This document shows, one piece after another, positions 35,266-44,584 of a stretch of 64,000 bases of DNA. The notes beneath the pieces are model-generated. The model saw only the letters and a list, made by a program, of their open reading frames with translations, had not been told where the DNA came from and did no database searches. Position 1 is the first letter of the stretch. Each line of letters opens with the position of its first letter. This DNA comes from Lentisphaeria bacterium (lineage in GTDB: Bacteria > Verrucomicrobiota > Lentisphaeria > Victivallales > Victivallaceae). Where the stretch lies: the NCBI GenBank assembly GCA_017450705.1, contig JAFSTC010000112.1, forward strand, positions 1-64,000, written 5' to 3'. Both the position numbers and the translations under genes were made by a program.

Positions 35266-35706
35266 ATGAAACTCGGTGTTACCGGCAGTCGGACGATTGC
35301 GGATTTTGATTTTGTTCCCTACTTCACGATGCGGGACGGGGCGTTCCGGGCGTTTTGCCGGGTGCACGGCCTGGGGCGGCGCAAGGTCACGGCCGTCGTG
35401 AGCGGCGGCGCCCGGGGCGTCGATGCGCAGGCGTACCGCATGGCCGAGGCGCTGGGGATCCGGAATATCCAGTTCCTCCCGGACCGGAAACGATTTCCCG
35501 GCAGACTGATTTCAAAAGCGTTTTACGAACGCAATCGGCGGATCGCGGCGTACTGCGACGTGCTTCTTGCCGTGTGGGACGGCAAGTCCCGCGGAACGAA
35601 AAACACGCTTGTCTGCGCCCGAAAAATCAATAAACCGGCTTTCGTGATCGTCGCCCCTCCTGCCGCGCCGCGCATCTTGCCGGATTGCCCGAAAGCGCCG
35701 AAGTGA
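35266..35706 (+). CDS. SLOG-domain (DUF2493/YspA-like) nucleotide-binding protein
   Basis: 146-aa Rossmann-like protein beginning MKLGVTGSRTIADFD. The SLOG superfamily features are GVTGSR, VVSGGARGVDAQAYRMA, RNRRIAAYCDVLLAVWDG and SRGTKNTLVCA. Relatives (YspA, DprA-like, LOG-like) bind nucleotides or nucleotide-derived signals. The start is uncertain: the ATG at 35266 begins the domain but has no good ribosome site, and an in-frame ATG at 35188 would add 26 unconserved residues. It stands alone between its promoter and a convergent operon. Confidence 0.75.
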   Translation: MKLGVTGSRTIADFDFVPYFTMRDGAFRAFCRVHGLGRRKVTAVVSGGARGVDAQAYRMAEALGIRNIQFLPDRKRFPGRLISKAFYERNRRIAAYCDVLLAVWDGKSRGTKNTLVCARKINKPAFVIVAPPAAPRILPDCPKAPK

Positions 35707-35718
35707 CGCGGCCGTTTC

Positions 35719-35748
35719 AAAAAAAATGCCCGGTTTTGAGAACCGGGC
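35719..35748 (-). terminator. Intrinsic terminator of the pseudopilin/lyase operon
   Basis: On the minus strand GCCCGGTT and AACCGGGC form a perfect 8-bp stem with a 5-base loop, followed by an A and eight T's (35726-35719). Confidence 0.85.
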
Positions 35749-35773
35749 AGGGGCTGCGATTGGATGTCGATAC

Positions 35774-38692
35774 TCAGTCGGCTCTTTCCAGCCAGATGTA
35801 GTTGAGGTTGACGGAGTCGCCCTTGTCGCTGCGCAGGGTGATCTCCGCAGGTTTTTCCCCCAGCTCGAGTTCGACGTTTTTCCCGTCGGCGCTCTTGATG
35901 AAGAGGGTCCGCCAGTCCCGGTTTTCATGGCCGAGGCCGCCCGTGGCGGGACAGGTGAAGGTCGCGACGGGCTTGCCGTCGACGATGAGTTCACGGGAGC
36001 CGTCCCCGGCACAGCAGTAGGCAAGACCTATCCTGTAGCGGCCCGGCCGGGGCGGCGTGAAGCGCCAGACAAGTTCGTGCCCGGCCTTGTTCCAGTGGGA
36101 AATGCACGTTCCCATGAGCGGCGATCTGTCCTCATGCACGACGATCTCGCCGCCGGTCTCCCGGATCTTATCCGTCGCGAGAAGGATGACGGCGTTTTTG
36201 TTCCTGACCGGGTTATACCGGGTGTCGACGTACTTTTTCTTGGGGGGAAGGGTTTTGACGCCCATGCCCTCCAGCAGACAGAGCACGTGGGGCAAGAGGC
36301 GTGTTTCCATGGCGAAAGATTTGCCCGAGACGCCGGGCCGCAGGGGCGTCAGAACTTCCGGCAGCCACGTGACGACGAATTTCACGAAGCGGGGATCGCC
36401 CGAAAGTTTTCCGGCATAGGTGATGCCCTCCAGCGTGATGGTCCAGAAGACGATGCCGCCGGGCAGTTTCGGACACCCGGTCCGGTAGCGGAACTTGCCG
36501 ACCTTCTCGTCGAAGGCCTTGTCGATCAGCCAGGAGGCTCCCCGGATGACCGCGGTCTTCGCCCGTTCATCGCCGGTGATCTCATAATAGAACCGCAGGC
36601 CGTGGAGCAGGATCCCCATGGCGAAGGCCTTGCCGCCGCGATGGTTTTTCCCGTCGGGGCACTTGCAGAAGCGGAATCCCAGATGCCCCTCGGTGGTCTG
36701 AATTTTGATGACCTCGTTAAAGAGCAGTTTCGCCGCGTTGAGGAAGACCGGATCCTCCGTGAAGTTGTAGGCGTTGGTCACGTTGACCAGATTCCAGCCC
36801 ACGGTGCGCTCGATGCCGATGTGCACCGTGGCGCTCATGTAGCGGGCCTGTTGGACGCAGGCGCGGAAGGCGGCGTCGAACATCCGCTTGTCGCCCGTCA
36901 GACAGGCGGCGTAGAAACTGCCGGTCATGGTGTCGTGGCCGCCGTGGCCGTCGAACCGCCGCGAGAAGAACCATTTCTGCTGCCCCTTGCCCTTGGGGAT
37001 GATGGGATCGTCGGGACGGAGACCTTCACCCACGTGGCCCACGATGTGCAGATGGGCCAGTTCCCGCTTGTAGCCGGGGTCTCTGGTATGGAACAGATCG
37101 ACCGTCGTGAAGTGGCGCGCCATCTGGCGGGAGCGCTCCAGATAGTCGGGATTGCCCGTGCGGGCGAACTGCATCGCGGTCGTGTAGGCCACGTCGTATT
37201 CGTTGTTGCCCCAGTTGAAAACCCGTTCGCCGAACCAGTCGCCGAAACTCATCCAGCCGTATTCGGCGGTCTTCTCCCGCGTCGCCAGATGGCTTGCGAA
37301 ACTTTTTGCAAAGAATTCGTCGGCTTCGGGGAAACGGTCCGGAGCGGCGGGCAGAACGAGCCCGAAAGCGCCGGTGCCGCAGTAGTATTCGGGGGAGGCG
37401 GCGGCGAAAAGCGGTTTCTTCAACTTTTCCTCAAGTCCGGGGGAGGGCTTGCCCTGAATGACGGTAAATTCCCCCGCGATCTGCATGTGGCCGGGGAAGG
37501 TGTAATTGCCGTCGCGGTACCAGAAGTAGCGGCAGAAGAGCTGCCCCGTGGTGAGTTTTTTGGGCAGATAGCCCTCTTTGGGCAACTCCGGGAGCACCTC
37601 GAAAACGAGATCGCCGCCCTTTGCAACGAGGCCCTTGGGGTACTGCTGCCAGAAGTCGCGGCTGTAAAAGGTGAAATCCCCGTCACAGGCGAAACCGTCG
37701 ATGCGGGGGGGCTCGGCGTACAGCTGGCGTTTGACGAAGTCTTTGCCCGCGAAGCGGGGGAATCCCTTCCACTCCATTTTGCGGATGACGGAGGTCTGCT
37801 CCGCGTCGATGGCGGTGACGGTCCAGTCGAAATCGGTCCGTCCGTCGGCGAGGACCCACAGCTGGACGCCGAGGAAAAACTCGGGGTGTCCCGAAAAAGC
37901 GCCTTCGTGTATCCTTTCCTCCCCGCCGGGCAGGGGACGGCGGGAGAGTTCCTTCAAGCCGCCAATCTTCGCCTGAGCCGTCGAACCGTCGGCAAAAGTG
38001 ATCTCGCAGGTGAGGGCTTGGGCCGTTTCGAGCTGTGTTTCGAAAGTCGGATTTTTCGCTTTCTCCACCGGATTTCCCGTCGCGGGAACGAGGAAATACC
38101 GGGCCTCCTTGCCGGGGACCGTGTCGGCGTTGAAGGCGACCGAAAGCCATTTGACCGAATAATCCGGCCAGCGGGAGAAGACTTCGAACGCGGCGTCGAT
38201 ACGCTTGCCGGAGTCATCCGTCAGCATCAGCTGCTCAGGATTGCCGAACTGCCCGGGGGCAAAGGGAACGCCCGAAATGATCGGCCAGTTCCTGCGCGGC
38301 GCCAGAGGATCCCGGACGGTCAGTTCGACGCGAAGACTGCTCTGGACCGGGACAACTTCCGGACGCTTGAGCGTGACGGGCGGACACAGGGGTTTGTCTT
38401 TCTTGTTCCTGTACATGACGGTGACTTGGGCCCCGTCCGCGATGGAAGCGGGAATCACCGCCTCGTGAACGCGGACGCAGTTGGCTCTTTTTTCCCGTTC
38501 CCGGATGACCGTTTTTTTGCCGTCCGCGCCCGTGACGGCGATCTGCATCAGCGGTCCCCGCTTCTCCGTGGTCCACGAGAAGACCGCGCTGCCGTCGTCC
38601 CGGAAGCGCCATGCACAGTTTTGGGCGGCGCTCTCCGCGGCCTGGAGGGAAAGCAGAAAAACACAGAAAAACGCAGACAGAAAGTGTTTCAT
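35774..38692 (-). CDS. Secreted PcRGLX/YetA-like protein, putative exo-rhamnogalacturonan lyase
   Basis: 972-aa protein with a signal peptide (MKHFLSAFFCVFLLSLQAAES). Residues about 120-350 look like the N-terminal RIFT-barrel and sandwich of PcRGLX-like proteins: NWPIISGVPFAPGQF followed by SRWPDYSVKWLSVAF. The region 480-800 is an alpha/alpha toroid with WFGERVFNWGNNEYDVAY, HTMTGSFYAACL-like and TVGWNLVNVTNAYN segments. A C-terminal beta-sandwich (about 870-972) ending NLNYIWLERAD resembles a carbohydrate-binding module. Family assignment (PL26-like) is from pattern memory; catalytic residues were not identified. It follows a pseudopilin gene by 55 bases and ends at a strong terminator. Confidence 0.6.
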   Translation of the reverse strand: MKHFLSAFFCVFLLSLQAAESAAQNCAWRFRDDGSAVFSWTTEKRGPLMQIAVTGADGKKTVIREREKRANCVRVHEAVIPASIADGAQVTVMYRNKKDKPLCPPVTLKRPEVVPVQSSLRVELTVRDPLAPRRNWPIISGVPFAPGQFGNPEQLMLTDDSGKRIDAAFEVFSRWPDYSVKWLSVAFNADTVPGKEARYFLVPATGNPVEKAKNPTFETQLETAQALTCEITFADGSTAQAKIGGLKELSRRPLPGGEERIHEGAFSGHPEFFLGVQLWVLADGRTDFDWTVTAIDAEQTSVIRKMEWKGFPRFAGKDFVKRQLYAEPPRIDGFACDGDFTFYSRDFWQQYPKGLVAKGGDLVFEVLPELPKEGYLPKKLTTGQLFCRYFWYRDGNYTFPGHMQIAGEFTVIQGKPSPGLEEKLKKPLFAAASPEYYCGTGAFGLVLPAAPDRFPEADEFFAKSFASHLATREKTAEYGWMSFGDWFGERVFNWGNNEYDVAYTTAMQFARTGNPDYLERSRQMARHFTTVDLFHTRDPGYKRELAHLHIVGHVGEGLRPDDPIIPKGKGQQKWFFSRRFDGHGGHDTMTGSFYAACLTGDKRMFDAAFRACVQQARYMSATVHIGIERTVGWNLVNVTNAYNFTEDPVFLNAAKLLFNEVIKIQTTEGHLGFRFCKCPDGKNHRGGKAFAMGILLHGLRFYYEITGDERAKTAVIRGASWLIDKAFDEKVGKFRYRTGCPKLPGGIVFWTITLEGITYAGKLSGDPRFVKFVVTWLPEVLTPLRPGVSGKSFAMETRLLPHVLCLLEGMGVKTLPPKKKYVDTRYNPVRNKNAVILLATDKIRETGGEIVVHEDRSPLMGTCISHWNKAGHELVWRFTPPRPGRYRIGLAYCCAGDGSRELIVDGKPVATFTCPATGGLGHENRDWRTLFIKSADGKNVELELGEKPAEITLRSDKGDSVNLNYIWLERAD

Positions 38693-38747
38693 AACGATCG
38701 GATCCTTAAGTTGATCGGACGGCCCGGCGTCTCCGGGACCGCTCCGC

Positions 38748-39521
38748 TTATTGATATTCCTTGACGGGGTTCGTCGAATCCAGCGGGTAGACCCGCCAGT
38801 AGATCGGGTTGACCGCGCTGGAGGTGGACGTGAACTCGGGCTGGAACGCGAGAGAACTCACATGGCCGTCGATGAAGCAGATGTTCATCGTGTTGTTGTG
38901 GCGGAACGCGAGCAGATCGTGACCTGTCGAGGCTTTGGTATTGTCGAAGGAACCGTTGTTGATGTTGTACCAATCGGAATCCACGAAAGCAAAATACTGC
39001 CCCGGCGCCTTGTAGCGGGCGAGGCGGCGGCAGCGGTATCTTTTGTCGGTGGGCTGGGTGAAGGTTCCGAGCCCCGTGGTGTTCTGGGCATAGCTCAGGG
39101 CCCGCCGCGTCACTTTGTTGAGGCCGCTGGGAAGCGAACCGGTGTAGGCGTCGGGCGTTCTTGCGGGGCAGCCGTTGAACGTCAGACCGTCGTTCCATGC
39201 CTTGTCGGAGCATCGGCCCATGTTCTCATGGAGCCACTGCCCGGCCAGACAGAAAGCCCCCTTCGAGCCGGAGGAGTTCGCCGTCGTTTGGGAGAGGCAC
39301 CAGCCGTCCTGGGAGTCCGCGTAAAGGAACAGCGCCGTCCCGTAGGTTTTGAGATTGTTTTGACAGCTGGCCGTCTTTGCCCGCTCCCGCGCCTGCTGCA
39401 GCGCGGGCATGAGCATCGCGGCCAATATGGCGATGATGGCGATCACGACGAGAAGCTCGATCAGCGTGAAATTCGGGCGCGCGGCACCCGGACGGCGGGA
39501 TCCGAACCGTTTTCCTGTCAT
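38748..39521 (-). CDS. Prepilin-type N-terminal cleavage/methylation protein (pseudopilin-like)
   Basis: 257-aa protein with a 16-residue basic leader, then [20 protein letters not shown] and [11 protein letters not shown], the prepilin cleavage site and membrane helix. The rest contains [10 protein letters not shown]-like segments and [12 protein letters not shown] near the C-terminus, the DUF1559-type DGH signature. I chose the ATG at 39521 because AGAGGAGA lies 9 bases upstream; the longer frame reads through the promoter. It is the first gene of an operon with the PcRGLX-like protein. Confidence 0.87.
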   Translation of the reverse strand: MTGKRFGSRRPGAARPNFTLIELLVVIAIIAILAAMLMPALQQARERAKTASCQNNLKTYGTALFLYADSQDGWCLSQTTANSSGSKGAFCLAGQWLHENMGRCSDKAWNDGLTFNGCPARTPDAYTGSLPSGLNKVTRRALSYAQNTTGLGTFTQPTDKRYRCRRLARYKAPGQYFAFVDSDWYNINNGSFDNTKASTGHDLLAFRHNNTMNICFIDGHVSSLAFQPEFTSTSSAVNPIYWRVYPLDSTNPVKEYQ

Positions 39522-39603
39522 TCCGCAATCTCCTCTTGGTGGAGTGTTTTTTCCCGGGGGACGTTTTCGGCGGCAGAGCCCGGAATACCGTGATTCCGGG
39601 GGT

Positions 39604-39632
39604 AATATAGCACGCCTTTTTTGTTTTTGCAA
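39604..39632 (-). promoter_or_regulatory. Promoter of the pseudopilin/lyase operon
   Basis: Minus strand TTGCAA (39632-39627), 17-base spacer, TATATT (39609-39604). It starts within 5 bases of the end of the upstream amidotransferase gene. Confidence 0.65.
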
Positions 39633-39636
39633 AAAG

Positions 39637-40353
39637 CTATTTCCGGGTGCGGAAAGCGGCCGCGGCGGCGGTGAGACTGCCGAAAAACAGCGGGGCCAGA
39701 TCGTCCATGCGCTCGGGGTGGAACTGGACGCCGAGGACCATGCGCTCCCCGGCAAGCTCGATGCCCTCCACGCTGCCGTCGAAGGCCCGGGCCGTTATCC
39801 GCATGTTGCGTCCGGGGTTGTCCGGATCGACGGCCTGATGATGAAAACTGTTGACCGTCAGTTCTTCTCCCGGTTCTTTGCCGCAGGCCCGGGCAAAGAC
39901 TCCCTCGGCGGTCACCCGTGCGCGGTGGGTCGCTCCCCCCGTGTGCTTTTCGGCATCGGGCAGATGCTGGATGAGCTTGCCGCCCGTGATAATGGCCAGC
40001 AGCTGGCATCCGCCGCAGATGCCGAGAACGGGCATGGCGCGGCGCAGAACCGCTTCGCCGAATGCGATGTCGAAATGAGGACGTTTCCGCGTCATCACCG
40101 TTTCGGGAAGAGGCTTTTCCCCGTAACTGCGCGGATCGTAGTCCTTGCCGCCGATGAGCAGGACACCGTCGGCCAGGTCCAGCAGCGTTTCGATGTTTTC
40201 ACGTTTTTCGATGGAGGGGATGAGCATCGGGACCGCTCCCGAGTCGCTGATCCGCTGCGCGTACCGGCTGATGAGGACTTCGCACTCCCGGCCGTTGATC
40301 GTGTCGACGGCCATGTTGAGCAGAATGACGGGAGGCGTGTTTTTATTTGCCAT
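39637..40353 (-). CDS. Class I glutamine amidotransferase-like hydrolase (PuuD/peptidase C26 family)
   Basis: 238-aa enzyme with the triad Cys113 in GICGGCQLL and His/Glu in [16 protein letters not shown] is typical of gamma-glutamyl-GABA hydrolases (PuuD). Such enzymes cleave gamma-glutamyl amides, for example in putrescine breakdown, but no other put gene is nearby, so the substrate is unknown. AGGAG precedes the ATG by 9 bases. It has its own promoter, divergent from that of the esterase gene. Confidence 0.87.
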   Translation of the reverse strand: MANKNTPPVILLNMAVDTINGRECEVLISRYAQRISDSGAVPMLIPSIEKRENIETLLDLADGVLLIGGKDYDPRSYGEKPLPETVMTRKRPHFDIAFGEAVLRRAMPVLGICGGCQLLAIITGGKLIQHLPDAEKHTGGATHRARVTAEGVFARACGKEPGEELTVNSFHHQAVDPDNPGRNMRITARAFDGSVEGIELAGERMVLGVQFHPERMDDLAPLFFGSLTAAAAAFRTRK

Positions 40354-40434
40354 GGACCCACTCCTGTATCATTGACGAAGTTTTCCGTGTGCGGCGAAAT
40401 CCCGCTTCCGGCAGAAAACGCCGGAGTGATCGGT

Positions 40435-40463
40435 AATATACTTGTTCCCCGACGAAATATCAA
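40435..40463 (-). promoter_or_regulatory. Promoter of the glutamine amidotransferase gene
   Basis: Minus strand TTGATA (40463-40458), 17-base spacer, TATATT (40440-40435). Confidence 0.7.
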
Positions 40464-40497
40464 ACGGGGAAATCGGGTTTCTTTTTGCGGCGGAAGT

Positions 40498-40526
40498 TTG
40501 ACATTTCAGGAGGAGAAGGATATATT
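40498..40526 (+). promoter_or_regulatory. Promoter of the esterase gene
   Basis: Consensus TTGACA (40498-40503), 17-base spacer, TATATT (40521-40526). The leader is very short (about 20 bases). Confidence 0.75.
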
Positions 40527-40552
40527 TAACCCGGGAAAAAGGGGGGAATGCC

Positions 40553-42025
40553 ATGCTGAAACGTCTTTTCGCCGCGCTGTTCTGTGCGGCGGCGCTCGCT
40601 GCGGCCGCCGCGGAGAAAAATCCGTCTCTTCCGGGAGAACTCTCGCGGGAGGTTTCGTATACCAGCAGCAGGTATCAGCGGGGAATGCTGTGGCGTTACC
40701 GGGTCTGGCTGCCGCAGACTTTGAAGACGGCCAAATCCAAACCGGCCCTCTACATGATCCTCGAGCTGCGTCCCGAGTTGATGGGGAACGTGTTCCACGC
40801 CATGATGGAGGAGGGGGTCATCCCTCCCGGCGTCGTCATCTTCCTGCGCTCCGGCGTTCTTCCCCCCACGCGCCGCGGCGGGGCGTACCGGGCCATGAGA
40901 GCGGAGTACATCGATCAGGTCGGTCGGGATTTTCCCGATCTGCTGGTCGAAGAACTGATCCCCGAAGCGCTCAAACGGGCCGGCGCCGAGATCGACCCGT
41001 CTCCTGACATGCATTTCATCACGGGCTGGTCCTCCGGCGGCGCGGCCGCGTGGAACGCCGCCTGGTTCCGGAACGATTATTTCAGGAGGGTCTATCTTGC
41101 CAGCCCGACCTTTTCCGCGATGCGGGGGGCGGAGGAGGTCCCTTTCCTGATCCGCAAGTGCGAGCCCCGGCCCATCCGGGTCTATATGACCTCCGGGACG
41201 CGGGAGCCCGATTACTATTTCGGCAGTTCCCTCTACGCGGCCCTGAACGCCGCCAGCGGGCTCGAATTCGCGGGATACGATTTCCGCTACGAGCAGTTTA
41301 AGCACGAGGGCCACGGTCCCCGGCTCGGCGATCCCTGGGTCTGGCGCAGGGCCATGGGGTTCCTCTGGGCCAACTGGCCGGATCCCGTGAAAGCGCTGGG
41401 TCCCCAGATCCGCATCCGGAAACTGGTGGAGGACCGCTCCCCGTGGGAAGAAGTCAAGACGGTTTTCCCTGAAAAAAAGCCGCTGACGACATCCTTCGGC
41501 ACCTACACTTTCTCCGGCGGAAAGATCTTTCTGGAACGTGACGGCGGAAAAACCGAGGTCGCTTCGGGCTTCGGGCACATTGCGGCCATCGGCATATCCT
41601 CCGATCTGTGGCGGCTTTATATTGCCGACAGCGCACGGAGATTCATTTTCGCCATGTCCATCATGCCGGATGGGAAACTTGACCAGCTTTACCGCCATGC
41701 ACCGCTCCACTTGGCCCACGACTGCCGAGTCATAGGCGCGACGGATCTGGATGTTCTGGCCGACGACCGCGTTCTGGCCGCTACGGAACTGGGCGTGCAG
41801 GGGATCGTCTCCTACGGATTGACCGATCTGATCCTGCCCCTGCCGGGCGATCTGCCTGCGGAGCGGCTGACGGTCAAGGACAAATGGCTCTACGTCTCTT
41901 CCGGAAGCAGGGTCTTCCGCAGGAAACTCAAGGTTGCCGCCGGTGATCCCTCCAGGATGGCCGCCCCGTCGACGCCGGGATACAGCGACGGTTTTGTCTA
42001 CGAGCGTTCTCATTTGATCCCGTAA
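40553..42025 (+). CDS. Secreted esterase-like alpha/beta hydrolase with C-terminal propeller-like domain
   Basis: 490-aa protein with a signal peptide (MLKRLFAALFCAAALAAAAA). Residues about 35-290 are an esterase D/feruloyl-esterase-like hydrolase: GWSSGG holds the nucleophile Ser160 and FKHEGHGPR the His (about 250). Residues about 300-490 look like an SMP-30/gluconolactonase-type propeller half (ISSDLWRLYIADSARR, LDVLADDRVLAATELG, DKWLYVSSGSRVFR). Substrate is likely an acylated or feruloylated glycan, but this is inference. The Gfo/Idh/MocA gene follows by 33 bases and is probably cotranscribed. Confidence 0.78.
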   Translation: MLKRLFAALFCAAALAAAAAEKNPSLPGELSREVSYTSSRYQRGMLWRYRVWLPQTLKTAKSKPALYMILELRPELMGNVFHAMMEEGVIPPGVVIFLRSGVLPPTRRGGAYRAMRAEYIDQVGRDFPDLLVEELIPEALKRAGAEIDPSPDMHFITGWSSGGAAAWNAAWFRNDYFRRVYLASPTFSAMRGAEEVPFLIRKCEPRPIRVYMTSGTREPDYYFGSSLYAALNAASGLEFAGYDFRYEQFKHEGHGPRLGDPWVWRRAMGFLWANWPDPVKALGPQIRIRKLVEDRSPWEEVKTVFPEKKPLTTSFGTYTFSGGKIFLERDGGKTEVASGFGHIAAIGISSDLWRLYIADSARRFIFAMSIMPDGKLDQLYRHAPLHLAHDCRVIGATDLDVLADDRVLAATELGVQGIVSYGLTDLILPLPGDLPAERLTVKDKWLYVSSGSRVFRRKLKVAAGDPSRMAAPSTPGYSDGFVYERSHLIP

Positions 42026-42058
42026 AAAGGAAAATATAAATACAGGGTGAAGAAAAAT

Positions 42059-43321
42059 ATGTCGAAAGTTGTCAAACTTGCCGTTATCGGCGCGGGGGCC
42101 CGGGGCAGGGGATACGCCTCGTTCGCCAAAGCATATCCCGAAAGACTCGAGATCTTCGCCGTGGCGGAACCGCGGGACGACATCCGCCGGAGTTTTGCGG
42201 AAAAGTACGATATTCCCGAAGAGCGGTGCTTCAAAAGCTGGGAAGAATTCTGTTCACATCCCAAAATGTGTGACGGCGTCATCATCAGCACTCAGGACAA
42301 TCTCCACGAGGCTTCCGCCGTGGCCTGCGCGGCGTGCAAGTACGATATCCTTCTCGAAAAGCCCATGGCGCCCACGGCGGAGTCCTGCCGCCGCATCGTC
42401 GAGGCGGTCAAGAGCAACGGCGTCATGTTCGCCGTCTGTCACGTCCTGCGCTATACGAAATACACGGCGGCGCTGCAGAAGATCATTGCTTCGGGGGAGA
42501 TCGGCGAGATCGTGAGCATCCAGCATCTGGAGCCCGTCGGGTACTGGCATCAGGCCCACTCCTTCGTCCGCGGCAACTGGCGCAACGAGGCGGAGTCCAG
42601 CTTCATGCTGCTGGCAAAATCCTGTCACGACGTCGACTGGATCCATGCGGTCATGGGCAAAAAGTGCACGCAGATCCAGTCTTTCGGCACACTGAAGCAT
42701 TTCAAAAAATCGGAACAGCCCGCCGGAGGTGCGGACCGCTGCATTGACTGTCCCCGGGAGATCGAATCGAACTGCCCGTACTCGGCATACAAGATCTATT
42801 TCCGGGACCGTTTCTGCAAGGGCAATGCGGGCTGGCCCACGGACGTGCTCACCCAGGCCGCCGTCACCAATGAAAATCTGGCAAGGGCGATCGCCGAAGG
42901 CCCCTACGGCCGCTGCGTCTACGCCTGCGACAACGACGTTGTGGACAATCAGGTGGTCAACATGCTCTTCGAGAACGGCGCCACCGCGTCCATGACCATG
43001 ACCGCGTTCAACGCCCACGGCGGGCGCAAGACGCGCATTTTCGGCACGCGGGGCGAGATCGACACCGACAGCCGGATCATCCGGATCCACCGGTTCCTCG
43101 ACGACTCCAACCGGGTCGTGGACACCGAGATCGCCAACGACGGCGGGATCCTCTCCGGTCACGGCGGCGGCGATTTCGGCCTGATGAACGCCTTCGTCGA
43201 CGCTCTTTCCACGGGAGATCAGAGCAAAATTTCCAGCGGCATCGACGAGACGCTGGCCAGTCACCTCATGGTCTTCGCCGCCGAGGAATCCCGCCGCACC
43301 GGCCGGGTCGTCTCCCTGTGA
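42059..43321 (+). CDS. Gfo/Idh/MocA family oxidoreductase
   Basis: 420-aa NAD(P)-dependent sugar or inositol dehydrogenase. VKLAVIGAGARGRGYASF is the Rossmann glycine motif, and LLEKPMAPTAESCRRIVEA contains the conserved EKP catalytic lysine. A cysteine cluster (CIDCPREIESNCPYSAYK) is typical of one large subfamily. The ATG at 42059 was chosen over a GTG 12 bases upstream. A strong terminator follows. Substrate unknown. Confidence 0.9.
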   Translation: MSKVVKLAVIGAGARGRGYASFAKAYPERLEIFAVAEPRDDIRRSFAEKYDIPEERCFKSWEEFCSHPKMCDGVIISTQDNLHEASAVACAACKYDILLEKPMAPTAESCRRIVEAVKSNGVMFAVCHVLRYTKYTAALQKIIASGEIGEIVSIQHLEPVGYWHQAHSFVRGNWRNEAESSFMLLAKSCHDVDWIHAVMGKKCTQIQSFGTLKHFKKSEQPAGGADRCIDCPREIESNCPYSAYKIYFRDRFCKGNAGWPTDVLTQAAVTNENLARAIAEGPYGRCVYACDNDVVDNQVVNMLFENGATASMTMTAFNAHGGRKTRIFGTRGEIDTDSRIIRIHRFLDDSNRVVDTEIANDGGILSGHGGGDFGLMNAFVDALSTGDQSKISSGIDETLASHLMVFAAEESRRTGRVVSL

Positions 43322-43376
43322 CGGCCCGTCGTCTTTCGGTTCTTTCCGGTGTACGGGCATTGTGATTTGCCTTCGA

Positions 43377-43408
43377 CGGTCCCGTTTCTTCACGGGACCG
43401 TTTTTTTT
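43377..43408 (+). terminator. Intrinsic terminator after the Gfo/Idh/MocA gene
   Basis: CGGTCCCGT (43377-43385) and ACGGGACCG (43392-43400) form a perfect 9-bp stem with a 6-base loop, followed by eight T's. Confidence 0.92.
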
Positions 43409-43430
43409 CTTCCGCGGCGTGAAAAATCAT

Positions 43431-43458
43431 TTGACTTTTTCTTTTGCCGTGCTACTTT
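43431..43458 (+). promoter_or_regulatory. Promoter of the gntR operon
   Basis: TTGACT (43431-43436), 16-base spacer, TACTTT (43453-43458). Confidence 0.65.
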
Positions 43459-43469
43459 ATTAGAAGTGG

Positions 43470-43491
43470 TGTATACAGAAAACAGTATACA
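43470..43491 (+). promoter_or_regulatory. Operator of the GntR regulator
   Basis: Perfect inverted repeat TGTATAC-AGAAAACA-GTATACA placed just after the predicted transcription start and 8 bases before the gntR start codon. This is the position expected for autorepression. I did not find the same sequence upstream of other genes in the window. Confidence 0.7.
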
Positions 43492-43499
43492 AGCAAAGA

Positions 43500-44540
43500 A
43501 TGACCTCTTTTCACAAAGCATTGCCGCGAAAGGTCGAGTTCGCACGGGACGCGCTGGTGACGCTGATCCATGACCGGAAGATGAGTTCCGGGGATCGGCT
43601 CCCGGCCTATTCGGTCCTGCGGGAACACCTGGGGCTGGGCAGTCAGACCATCGCCGGAGCGGTCAATCTCCTCTCCGACGCAGGCGTCCTTGAGGTGCGC
43701 GACAAAGTCGGGATCTTCGTCAAGGATCCCGACGGCGGTCTCCTGACCGGGCGGACCATCGCCGTCGCCGTGCGTCCCATCGAGGGCAGCGCCTACGGCG
43801 CCACGCTCTGCGCGTTCATCCAGAAGATCCTTTCGGAACGCAACTGCCGCTGTCTCACCTTTTTCCGCCGGTCCCAGGCGTCGGGCGGGGCCGAACTTAC
43901 CGAGTTCCCCGGTCTGGAGCAGGCCGTGCTGGAACACCGCTGCGACGGCGTCATCACGTTGTGTCCCTTCTCTCCCGCCGCCGTCGAAACGATGAAAAAA
44001 CAGGGCATCCGCTGCTGTTTCGTCGGGGACGATGATCTGGACGTCATGGATTTCGGCGTCGTCATTGAGGTCGGCCGTTTCATCGAGGACGCCGTCCGCG
44101 AACTCCGGAAAGCCGGGTGCCGCAGGATCATCCAGCTGGCCGTTTCCGAAGCCCAGCTGCGTTCCCGCTCCGGGGCCAATGTTCCCGGCATGATCGGCGT
44201 CTCCTACGAGGGCGGCGCGGCCATCGCCTCGAAACTGCTCGCCCTCGCGCCGGAAGAACGGCCGGACGGCATCATCAGCGACGACGATATCGTCGTCAGC
44301 GGGTTCCTCTCGGAACTCTTTGCCTCCCAGCTGCCCGACATCGGCTATCTGCCCGTGATCGCCACCATCGTCCACAGGGAGCTGGGCGAGCGCTACCCCT
44401 CCGGCAAAATGCTGTTGTACGAGCAGAGCATCGAGGAGTACGCAGGTTTGGCCGTCGATCAGCTGCTGGCCGTCCTCCGGGGCAGGGAGGTCTCAAATCC
44501 CCGTATCGTTTACCGGTTCAAACCGGTAATGAAGGCATAA
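43500..44540 (+). CDS. GntR-family transcriptional regulator with periplasmic-binding-like effector domain
   Basis: 346-aa regulator. Residues about 12-75 are a GntR winged helix (SSGDRLPAYSVLREHLGLGSQTIAGAVNLLS, wing DKVGIFV). Residues about 85-340 are a LacI/periplasmic-binding-protein-type effector domain with ISDDDIVVSGFL. It lies behind a promoter and an inverted-repeat operator and has no good Shine-Dalgarno; the ATG is preceded by AAGCAAAG. The downstream DegT aminotransferase and oxidoreductase are likely its regulon; the effector may be a sugar. Confidence 0.88.
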   Translation: MTSFHKALPRKVEFARDALVTLIHDRKMSSGDRLPAYSVLREHLGLGSQTIAGAVNLLSDAGVLEVRDKVGIFVKDPDGGLLTGRTIAVAVRPIEGSAYGATLCAFIQKILSERNCRCLTFFRRSQASGGAELTEFPGLEQAVLEHRCDGVITLCPFSPAAVETMKKQGIRCCFVGDDDLDVMDFGVVIEVGRFIEDAVRELRKAGCRRIIQLAVSEAQLRSRSGANVPGMIGVSYEGGAAIASKLLALAPEERPDGIISDDDIVVSGFLSELFASQLPDIGYLPVIATIVHRELGERYPSGKMLLYEQSIEEYAGLAVDQLLAVLRGREVSNPRIVYRFKPVMKA

Positions 44541-44584
44541 AAAACAAAAGTTCACTCCAACCCCCAACACAAGGAGAAGAAAAA

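Noticed and set aside
44117-44584. N-terminal extension of the DegT aminotransferase
   Set aside because: The extension is out of frame with gntR and overlaps it; the ATG at 44585 has a good ribosome site and starts the conserved domain.
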